A stretch of 9,341 nucleotides of DNA from positions 1 to 9,341 of the forward strand of contig CAYUTA010000080.1 in NCBI GenBank assembly GCA_964447605.1, written 5' to 3'. How positions within the stretch are numbered: position 1 is the first letter of the stretch; every line of letters starts with the position of its first letter. The notes below the pieces were generated by a model. That model ran no database searches, was not told where the DNA came from, and was given only the letters and a program-made list of their open reading frames with translations. Made by a program: the position numbers and the translations under genes. Shown here piece by piece: positions 1-4,528 of this stretch. The DNA is from CAYUTA01 sp964447605 (lineage in GTDB: Bacteria > Bacillota > Clostridia > Christensenellales > CAG-138).

Positions 1-69
1 GCGCCGCGGTCGCCCGCATTGGCCGCGCCGCGGTTGCCCGCATTGGCCGCGCCGCGGTCGCCCGCATTG
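1..69. repeat. 24-bp tandem repeat, about 2.9 copies, continuing left of the window
   Basis: The unit GCGCCGCGGT(C/T)GCCCGCATT followed by GGCC is repeated in phase every 24 bases. Read on the minus strand it gives the octapeptide NAG(D/N)RGAA inside the phage protein. The copies differ at one position (C/T, changing Asp to Asn); the last copy, adjacent to unique sequence, has GTTG instead of GGCC. The number of copies to the left is unknown. Confidence 0.95.
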
Positions 70-455
70 TTGTCCGATGATTTCTTTGCCTTCTCGATTT
101 TTTTGATGAATTCAAATCGCTCGAAAAAGGTACTGACGGAAACTTTTGCGATCGCGAATGCGCTGACTTCGGCGCCAAATTTGATATGCCTGGAACAAAT
201 CTTTGAATCCGTCGGATTCTCTTCCGTTGCCGGATCGCCATCCACTTCAACTTCGAAATAGCGGCTTCCACCCGGATCGTAGTAGCTAAATACATCATGC
301 GGATTCAACACCGCGTGAAACCCGCCCATTCCATTCCCTGCCTCTTCTTTGTTTGGGCAGCATTTCAACTCTCCCGGATGCTCGTAGTCTTTGCCCTGCT
401 CGTATTGACGCCCCTTGCAGGTCATATCCTTATTTGTGCCTTTGTATGCTTTCAC
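1..455 (-). CDS. Phage-type protein with N-terminal DUF7666-like domain and C-terminal octapeptide repeats (partial, 3' end off the window)
   Basis: The protein begins (M)KAYKGTNKDMTCKGRQYEQG and continues with FHAVLNPHDVFSYYDP and SRYFEVEVDGD. This order of motifs is typical of prophage proteins of unknown function that, as far as I recall, are called DUF7666. Residues up to about 128 form the domain. The last visible part is an 8-residue repeat NAG(D/N)RGAA, almost three copies, running off the left edge; related proteins end in long pentapeptide-like tails of this kind. The start chosen is a GTG at 455, because GTGAGG lies six bases upstream and the conserved MKAYKG-type beginning follows it directly. 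It lies 19 bases behind the zinc-ribbon gene and is probably in the same early transcript. No function is known. The family match is from memory, not from a search. Confidence 0.75.
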   Translation of the reverse strand, partial: MKAYKGTNKDMTCKGRQYEQGKDYEHPGELKCCPNKEEAGNGMGGFHAVLNPHDVFSYYDPGGSRYFEVEVDGDPATEENPTDSKICSRHIKFGAEVSAFAIAKVSVSTFFERFEFIKKIEKAKKSSDNNAGDRGAANAGNRGAANAGDRG

Positions 456-474
456 TGTGCAACCTCACTTTCGT

Positions 475-756
475 TTAATGCTCCGGGCGCCGTATGATCG
501 CCCATCGATCCAGCGCCAGCACCCCGCCGTCTGCCCCGATCAGCTCGTCCACATTGCACTCCCGGCAGATTTCCACCTCGGGTATCTGCATGCTCTGCAC
601 GCGCGATACGCGCTCCCCAGGCAACGCCGCCGCTCCGCACCGCGGGCATATCCCCGCGTACGCGCCAAGCCCCGCTCGCGCTTTGATTTCATCTGCCGCG
701 CTTTGCATACCTTCCTCTTTCTCTCGCCTTTCCCTGGCCGCGCTTTCCTCTGTCAT
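475..756 (-). CDS. Small phage zinc-ribbon protein
   Basis: The 93-residue product has a charged, helical N-terminus (EESAARERREKEEG) and then a two-knuckle zinc site, CPRCG near residue 38 and CREC near residue 62, followed by NVDELIGADGG. Small proteins with CPRCG, then C-x2-C and (V/T)(D/E)E(A/L) are common in the early regions of Firmicute phages; their job is not established, and nucleic acid or protein binding is only a guess. The frame is open further upstream (to 846), but the ATG at 756 is preferred: GGAGG lies eight bases before it, and this start removes an overlap with the gene upstream, leaving a 19-base gap. It belongs to the leftward run of short genes. Confidence 0.72.
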   Translation of the reverse strand: MTEESAARERREKEEGMQSAADEIKARAGLGAYAGICPRCGAAALPGERVSRVQSMQIPEVEICRECNVDELIGADGGVLALDRWAIIRRPEH

Positions 757-775
757 CTGCTTGTCCTCCACCCCC

Positions 776-955
776 TCACGGCGCTTGCGGCGACTTGTCA
801 TTTTCTTCAAGCCATTGCAGCCGTTCCTTGTTGTGCACGTAGGCAATTTGTCCCACTCGCTTAATACTTCGCGCCAACTCCTCCGGGTCTCGGATCACGC
901 TGTCGTCGCGGATAATAATGTGTGTATTCCCAATATATTTGTCGACCACGATCAT
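776..955 (-). CDS. Small phage protein of unknown function (59 aa)
   Basis: The product starts MIVVDKYIGNTHIIIRDDSV and goes on to PEELARSIKRVGQIAY. I recognise no named family, although short phage early proteins with an IGNT-x-(I/V)-x-I-x-D-D core seem familiar. The open frame extends upstream to 1171, but that part only mirrors the regulator gene in another frame. The ATG at 955 has an excellent GGGGAGGG site seven bases before it. It sits between the Cro-like regulator and the zinc-ribbon gene and is probably co-transcribed with both. No membrane segment or metal site is seen. Confidence 0.65.
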   Translation of the reverse strand: MIVVDKYIGNTHIIIRDDSVIRDPEELARSIKRVGQIAYVHNKERLQWLEENDKSPQAP

Positions 956-1022
956 GTCGGTTCCCTCCCCGGTTATGTGTATGCTGTCGAAGCATAGGAG
1001 TATGTGTCTTTTACTGCCCTCC

Positions 1023-1235
1023 CTAACCCGCCTGCTTGGTATCGTCGCGAAGTTCCATAGGGTTAACGCCAAGAAAGTGGCAAATATCAAGGAACTCATC
1101 TGCGCGCAACGGACGACTGCCAGAAAAGCTTGGGTAAATCTTATTCCTCGTACTTCCGATACCATTGACAATCGCCGACACGGATACGCCTTTTTCCTTC
1201 GCGCATTTTACAAGGCTCTTTGTTGCACTATCCAA
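1023..1235 (-). CDS. Cro-like XRE-family DNA-binding protein
   Basis: The 70-residue protein is essentially one helix-turn-helix domain: KEKGVSVSAIVNGIGSTRNK (helices 1 to 3), then a loop, LRADEFLDICHFLGVNP (helix 4) and a short polar end. Size, position and direction fit the Cro or early-gene activator of a lysogeny switch, facing away from the repressor gene. The start is TTG at 1235; the choice is firm because AGGAGGG lies seven bases upstream and the next in-frame starts would cut into the domain. A strong promoter lies 45 to 75 bases upstream. It would be the first gene of the leftward transcript. Whether it represses or activates cannot be read from the sequence. Confidence 0.85.
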   Translation of the reverse strand: MDSATKSLVKCAKEKGVSVSAIVNGIGSTRNKIYPSFSGSRPLRADEFLDICHFLGVNPMELRDDTKQAG

Positions 1236-1242
1236 ATGTGTG

Positions 1243-1308
1243 CCCTCCTATTATTCTGATATTCTCAGACTATATTCGCATCATATTCTATATATCTTAG
1301 GATGTCAA
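1243..1308 (-). promoter_or_regulatory. Leftward early promoter and ribosome binding site of the Cro-like gene
   Basis: On the minus strand TTGACA (1308-1303) and TATGAT (1285-1280) are separated by exactly 17 bases, close to the sigma-A consensus. The Shine-Dalgarno AGGAGGG is at 1249-1243. The expected start of transcription is near 1273. Confidence 0.8.
1255..1288. promoter_or_regulatory. Possible operator cluster of the phage switch
   Basis: TCTGA (1255-1259) and TCAGA (1265-1269) form a perfect inverted repeat with a 5-base spacer, just downstream of the leftward start site. The hexamer ATATTC also occurs three times, at 1259, 1272 and 1283, one copy overlapping the leftward -10 box. 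Such repeats would suit repressor or Cro binding, but this is inferred from position and symmetry only. Confidence 0.4.
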
Positions 1309-1339
1309 TAGATTATTCTTAATTTCTTGGATTTTTTTC

Positions 1340-1387
1340 TTGACCATAAAGAATGAGTATGTTATCTTGAACTTAACAATAGAAAGG
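1340..1387 (+). promoter_or_regulatory. Rightward repressor promoter with overlapping palindrome, and ribosome binding site
   Basis: TTGACC (1340-1345) and TATCTT (1363-1368) are 17 bases apart, and TG at 1360-1361 gives an extended -10. The imperfect palindrome GTTATCTTGAACTTAAC (1361-1377) covers the -10 box and expected start site, the place for an autoregulatory operator. The ribosome binding site AGAAAGG is at 1381-1387, nine bases before the ATG. Confidence 0.7.
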
Positions 1388-1396
1388 TAGCACAAA

Positions 1397-1858
1397 ATGC
1401 AAGAAAAGAGGATCGGCACCACATTAAGGTTGAAACGCACAGAGGCAGATTTAAGCGTCGAACAAGTCTCAGATATACTTATTGCGCGCGGTTTTAAGGC
1501 ATCCAAAAAAACAATATATAGTTGGGAAAACGGAAATAGTCAACCTACTCCTGATGCTTTGCTTCTTATGTGCGAATTGTATGGAGTTAAAGATGTTCTC
1601 TCTGCATTTGGTTATAAAAAAACACCCCTCGAGCAAACTCAGGGGGTGTCAAGTGACGTGGAAAAGCTAATCACTTACTATGAGCGGCTGGATAAGGATG
1701 GACGCGAACAGATCCTTCAACTTGTTTCTTATGTTGCTCGTGCAACCACAAAAGCGTCCGCAAGGGGACGCGGGGTAGATGAAGCACTTGTGGTTGAGGA
1801 GTTGAACAAACTTGCTGGTTCACCAGCAGATACCCCGGAAGCTGCCGAAGAACAATGA
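1397..1858 (+). CDS. XRE-family phage repressor (no peptidase domain)
   Basis: Residues 5 to 65 form a helix-turn-helix domain: LRLKRTEADLSVEQVSDIL, then KASKKTIYSWENGNSQPTPD with the recognition helix, then LLLMCELYGV. After a linker comes a helix of the type common in Firmicute phage repressors, LITYYERLDKDGREQILQLV, probably for dimer formation, and a loose acidic tail. At 153 residues it lacks the S24/LexA-like self-cleaving domain of lambda CI-type repressors, and no ImmA-like metalloprotease gene lies beside it, so the induction route is not evident. It faces the Cro-like gene across a divergent promoter region and precedes the integrase, the usual place for the lysogeny repressor. The linker codons also encode an antisense terminator. 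Confidence 0.85.
   Translation: MQEKRIGTTLRLKRTEADLSVEQVSDILIARGFKASKKTIYSWENGNSQPTPDALLLMCELYGVKDVLSAFGYKKTPLEQTQGVSSDVEKLITYYERLDKDGREQILQLVSYVARATTKASARGRGVDEALVVEELNKLAGSPADTPEAAEEQ
1616..1649 (-). terminator. Intrinsic terminator for leftward transcripts, inside the repressor gene
   Basis: On the minus strand, ACACCCCCTGAG (1649-1638) pairs with CTCGAGGGGTGT (1633-1622) around a TTTG loop. Ten of twelve pairs are Watson-Crick, with one wobble and one mismatch. Six more T follow the final T of the stem (1621-1616). The plus strand has no T-run after the hairpin, so the signal is directional. It lies antisense within the repressor codons for the linker KKTPLEQTQGV, 22 bases beyond the stop codon of the 77-codon antisense frame. 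Confidence 0.75.
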
Positions 1859-1904
1859 ATCGTATGTTAGGTACGCTTTTTAAGTCAACGTAAATCCGTT
1901 TCAT
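1671..1904 (-). CDS. Possible antisense small gene overlapping the repressor 3' end
   Basis: The 77-codon frame begins MKRIYVDLKSVPNIRF. The first 15 codons lie outside the repressor gene and the rest run antisense to its 3' half. Taken alone, a frame of this length opposite a real gene would be discounted. What argues for it is the setting: a perfect AGGAGGT six bases before the ATG in otherwise AT-rich non-coding DNA, a plausible leftward promoter at 2125-2096, and an intrinsic terminator just 22 bases past the stop. The product would be basic and rich in Pro, Gln and His, with no domain I recognise. The transcript could instead act as an antisense RNA on the repressor message, with the protein a by-product. 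Confidence concerns the coding claim; a leftward transcript is more likely than the protein. Confidence 0.3.
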   Translation of the reverse strand: MKRIYVDLKSVPNIRFIVLRQLPGYLLVNQQVCSTPQPQVLHLPRVPLRTLLWLHEQHKKQVEGSVRVHPYPAAHSK

Positions 1905-2185
1905 CGCTTACCTCCTGTTGTTTTATTAAACTTGTGTTATGAAGATGCAACCACCTTTTCACCGACGTATGGATATGGGGCTATTCGCATGATGATTTGT
2001 TTTCGGTCCCGATAAGCGTAAAAATATGCGCTACATACATATCCTCCCATTCTAACTGATGTGATTTTGAGGGTATAAAGCGCCTTATAATAAACATTGT
2101 AGCGTAAATTACATGATTTTGTCGATGGTAAAATTTAGGATTGGAATTTGTGTCATTTAATTACGCTCTCAGGAGGTCTTGACGA
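1859..2185. other. AT-rich leader between repressor and integrase
   Basis: This 327-base stretch has no convincing rightward gene. On the minus strand it holds the putative leftward promoter, a second short frame of 37 codons at 2050-1937 (beginning MGGYVCSAYFYAYRDRKQ, without a good ribosome binding site), and the AGGAGGT and first codons of the 77-codon frame. On the plus strand TATAAT at 2086-2091 is a good -10 box for the integrase but lacks a clear -35 at the right distance. The integrase ribosome binding site AGGAGGT is at 2171-2177, eight bases before its ATG. No clear terminator follows the repressor stop. Confidence 0.6.
2096..2125 (-). promoter_or_regulatory. Putative leftward promoter opposing the repressor gene
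   Basis: On the minus strand TCGACA (2125-2120) and TACAAT (2101-2096) each differ from the sigma-A consensus at one base and are 18 bases apart. A transcript starting near 2089 would run towards the repressor and stop at the terminator ending at 1616, giving an RNA of roughly 470 bases. Confidence 0.5.
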
Positions 2186-3757
2186 ATGCCCTACTGCATC
2201 TATCTGCGCAAGTCCCGCGCGGATATTGAAGCTGAAAAATCCGGCGACGGCGACGTGCTCGCCCGGCACAGGCGCACCTTGCAGGAGCTTGCCCGGCGCA
2301 GCGGTTATGATATCGGTGAAATTTACCATGAGATTGTCAGCGGCGACACGATTGCAGAGCGCCCGGAAATGCGCCGGTTGCTTGGCGATGCGCAGACCGG
2401 TATGTGGGACGGCGTATTGGTGATGGAGGTGGAACGCCTCGCCCGTGGCGACACGATGGATCAGGGGCTTGTCGCTCAGACGTTCAAGTACACGGGGACG
2501 CTGATTGTCACGCCGATCAAGGTATACGACCCGAATGACGAGTTCGATGAAGAATATTTTGAATTCTCCCTGTTCATGTCCCGTCGCGAATATAAGGCCA
2601 TCAGACGGCGGCAGGAGGCTGGAAAGCTGGCCGCTTGTAAAGAAGGTCGATGGATATGGAACGTCACGCCATACGGCTATATGCGCGTCAGGAACGACGA
2701 TGGCAAAGGTTGGCGTCTGGTCCCCGATCCGCAAGAGGCCGATATCCTGCGTAATATCTTTTCATGGTATGTAGATGGCGACCTGCAGCCGGATGGTTCG
2801 ATGCGGCGGTTGGGCGTATCGCTGATCTGCCGAAAGCTGAACGAGCTGAGCGTGCCGACCCGCGTTGGGAATCATGCGTGGATTACAGCCACCGTCCGTG
2901 ACATATTAAAAAATCCGGTATATATCGGAAAGATTAGGGTTGGACAGCGACGCACCGTAAAAAAGATTGTAAATGGTGCTGTTGTAAAAGCGCGCCCCCG
3001 CAATCCAGACGCCGTCGAGTTGTATGATGGGTTGCATGAATCGCTGATATCTGAAAACACGTTTCGGAAAGCGCAGGAATGCCTTGCAAGTAACCGCCCA
3101 CCCTCAATAAAGAACCGAGGCGAGTTAAAAAGCCCGCTTGCAGGAATTGTTGTATGCGGAAAATGTGGCCGCAAGATGGTGCGCCGCCCCTATCAGAGCG
3201 GGCGCATGCCTTCCCTGATCTGCTACGACCCGCAGTGCAAGAATGTAAGCGCCGATTTCGATCTTGTTGAAAAGCGGCTGCTCGACAGCATTGCAAAATG
3301 GATTGAGCAATACGAGCTTGAAGATCATGCTCAGCCCGCGGTATCGGATAAGCCTGACCGCGCCATGCTGTTAAAACTTAACGATGAATTATTTGAACTT
3401 GAAAAGCAGCGTGATTCAGCTTACCGGCTTTTGGAGCGCGGAATTTATTCTGATGAAGAATTCTTTGAACGCCGCGCCTCAATTACCGCTGAGCTTGAAC
3501 GTATTAATTCATCCCGTGCCGCATTGACAACCGAGATAGAACGAAAGCGTCGCCGGAACGAAAACGCAAGCTCATTCCTCCCAAAGTGGCGTCATGTCCT
3601 GGAAGCATATGATAGCGCGACGATACAGGGCAAGAACGAAATGCTTAAAGAAATTCTGGAAAAAGTTGTGTATGTCCGTGATGCGAGCGGACGACATACG
3701 GGGATATACGATAATTTTAGCCTTGAAATTTTCCCGCGCTGGCCGGAGGCAGAATAA
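2186..3757 (+). CDS. Large serine recombinase (phage integrase)
   Basis: It catalyses site-specific integration, and with a directionality factor excision, by double-strand cleavage with a serine nucleophile. The 523 residues show the full family layout. The N-terminal resolvase-type catalytic domain (about 1-140) starts YCIYLRKSRAD with the active Ser10 and contains the arginine-rich segment EVERLARGDTMDQG. The recombinase domain (about 155-275) has GRWIWNVTPYGYMRV and DILKNPVYIGKIRVG. A zinc ribbon (about 325-360) has CGKCGRKM and CYDPQCKN. Then come a long coiled coil (about 385-460) rich in Leu, Glu and Arg, and a C-terminal tail. The ATG at 2186 is supported by AGGAGGT eight bases upstream. 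The gene ends 28 bases before the truncated catalase frame, as expected for an integrase next to its attachment site. No directionality factor is visible in the window. Confidence 0.95.
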   Translation: MPYCIYLRKSRADIEAEKSGDGDVLARHRRTLQELARRSGYDIGEIYHEIVSGDTIAERPEMRRLLGDAQTGMWDGVLVMEVERLARGDTMDQGLVAQTFKYTGTLIVTPIKVYDPNDEFDEEYFEFSLFMSRREYKAIRRRQEAGKLAACKEGRWIWNVTPYGYMRVRNDDGKGWRLVPDPQEADILRNIFSWYVDGDLQPDGSMRRLGVSLICRKLNELSVPTRVGNHAWITATVRDILKNPVYIGKIRVGQRRTVKKIVNGAVVKARPRNPDAVELYDGLHESLISENTFRKAQECLASNRPPSIKNRGELKSPLAGIVVCGKCGRKMVRRPYQSGRMPSLICYDPQCKNVSADFDLVEKRLLDSIAKWIEQYELEDHAQPAVSDKPDRAMLLKLNDELFELEKQRDSAYRLLERGIYSDEEFFERRASITAELERINSSRAALTTEIERKRRRNENASSFLPKWRHVLEAYDSATIQGKNEMLKEILEKVVYVRDASGRHTGIYDNFSLEIFPRWPEAE

Positions 3758-3800
3758 TTATCTCTAACGTAGGTGTCCATACGAAATGGGCCACTGGGAG
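3758..3800. other. Probable attachment junction (attR) between element and cotJC
   Basis: The integrase ends at 3757. Reading backwards from the catalase frame, MGHWEML and the Glu codon before it match the family motif (E)E-x-(G/A)-H-x-E, but the next codons (R-R-C-P-Y) do not, and an in-frame stop lies at 3765-3767. The crossover should therefore lie between about 3774 and 3790. CGTA (3768-3771) and TACG (3780-3783) flank an 8-base centre as a short inverted repeat, which may be part of the recombinase site. The core cannot be fixed without the other junction. Confidence 0.6.
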
Positions 3801-4193
3801 ATGCTTGGCGCAATGATCCGGCAGTGCATGGCGGGCGCAACCTGCGCAGAGCTTGATGAGGCCGGATTGGCCGGCTATTACATCATGCATGACCACGGCG
3901 TATACCCCTGCGATCCCAACGGCGTTCCGTTCAGCGCAAGCATGTTCGCCGTAACGGGCGATCCCGTGGCGGATTTGGTCGAGGATATGGCAGCAGAGCA
4001 AAAGGCCCGGGCGACCTACGAGCATCTGATGAACATGACCGACAACTCGCAGGTTCTGGAACCGCTATACTTCCTGCGCGAGCGTGAGGTTGTGCACTTC
4101 CAGCGCTTCGGCGAATGCCTTGAAATCGTGCAGAACGCGCAGGGCAGAAAGCGCGCCTGCTGCAACAGATGCGGCAGAGTCATCCGCAGATAA
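3786..4193 (+). CDS. cotJC: CotJC-type manganese catalase, 3' part of a gene split by the element
   Basis: CotJC is a spore-coat protein of the dimanganese catalase family. From memory of the Bacillus subtilis protein, the frame aligns from about residue 67 to the end: MGHWEML with ligand His3, then GVPFSASMFAVTGDPVADL, AAEQKARATYE with ligand Glu71, and FLREREVVHFQRFGECLEIV with ligand His104. The codon before the ATG also encodes the ligand Glu of the E-x-x-H pair. Missing are about 65 residues, including the first helix and its ligand Glu. The ATG at 3786 is an internal Met of the family, and AGGTG lies too far upstream to be a good ribosome site, so this part is probably not made as a functional protein while the element is in place. 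The tail ends CCNRCGRVIRR, an unusual Cys-rich end for CotJC. The cause of the break is most simply the neighbouring integrase. Confidence 0.88.
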   Translation: MGHWEMLGAMIRQCMAGATCAELDEAGLAGYYIMHDHGVYPCDPNGVPFSASMFAVTGDPVADLVEDMAAEQKARATYEHLMNMTDNSQVLEPLYFLREREVVHFQRFGECLEIVQNAQGRKRACCNRCGRVIRR

Positions 4194-4222
4194 GCAGGGT
4201 TTATCAACCGCATAACAGGGTC

Positions 4223-4248
4223 GAGGCCGCCCGTCTTCGGGTGGCTTC
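4223..4248 (+). other. Strong hairpin downstream of the catalase fragment
   Basis: GAGGCCGCCCG and CGGGTGGCTTC pair over 11 positions (two as G-U in RNA) around a TCTT loop, 30 bases after the cotJC stop. No T-run follows, so it could act as a weak or factor-dependent terminator or stabilise the 3' end of the message. Confidence 0.5.
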
Positions 4249-4463
4249 AGGCCGTCAAGATCCTGATAATCCACGGCGCATGTCGCATGTGCGGCCTCTA
4301 ACGAAAGCGTACATTGGGGGGATTTCAGATACTTGCTCCGCGCGACGGGATTCTCTCCTTGCATAGCGCACGGTAAGGCAGGCCGCCGCAATGCAGCCAT
4401 TCAGGACGAGCCGCGCCCGACGCCTGCCGCAGGAGCCTGCCAAACCGCAGGGATTGGTGCTTT

Positions 4464-4501
4464 CGCAATCCGGCTCCCCCCGCGTGGAACGCCGGCTTGC
4501 G
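4464..4501. other. Inverted repeat downstream of the BTAD regulator
   Basis: CGCAATCCGGC (4464-4474) and GCCGGCTTGCG (4491-4501) match over 10 of 11 positions around a 16-base loop. The repeat lies 28 bases beyond the stop of the leftward regulator gene, between convergent genes. It lacks a T-run on either side. Confidence 0.45.
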
Positions 4502-4528
4502 CTTTCCGCCCCGCCAGGGCGCAGCGTC

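Larger units (their letters stand above)
1..3785. mobile_element. Right end of a prophage (or related integrative element) with a serine integrase; left end outside the window
   Basis: The stretch carries the parts expected at the integrase end of a temperate phage: a divergent XRE repressor / Cro-like pair, a string of short leftward early genes with tight spacing and strong ribosome binding sites, and a large serine recombinase as the last gene before host DNA. The right boundary is placed just before position 3786, because the frame beginning there aligns with the interior of a spore-coat manganese catalase while the codons just upstream do not. Structural, lysis and DNA-packaging genes are not visible, so whether this is a complete phage, a defective one or another integrative element cannot be decided here. 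The AT-rich switch and integrase-leader regions contrast with the GC-rich host genes to the right. Confidence 0.85.
4194..4528. other. Convergent intergenic region with two hairpins, no gene seen
   Basis: The region lies between the 3' ends of the catalase fragment (rightward) and the BTAD regulator (leftward). The frames that cross it lack ribosome binding sites and family resemblance. It contains the two GC-rich hairpins listed separately. Neither has a T-run, so neither is a classical intrinsic terminator. Confidence 0.6.

Noticed and set aside
1..69. Short repeats at the left edge as a CRISPR array
   Set aside because: The copies are contiguous with no unique spacers and encode an in-frame octapeptide in a coding gene.
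956..1171. Longer 131-residue version of the 59-residue phage protein
   Set aside because: The extra part runs through the Cro-like gene in another frame, and the best ribosome binding site is at the ATG at 955.
1966..1975. CGTATGGATA as a second copy of an attachment arm (minus strand of 3774-3783 reads CGTATGGACA)
   Set aside because: Nine of ten bases match, but such a short match is expected by chance in this much sequence, and its place away from the integrase end gives no support.
3758..3800. Integration into a tRNA gene
   Set aside because: No tRNA-like sequence is present; the host side of the junction is protein-coding.
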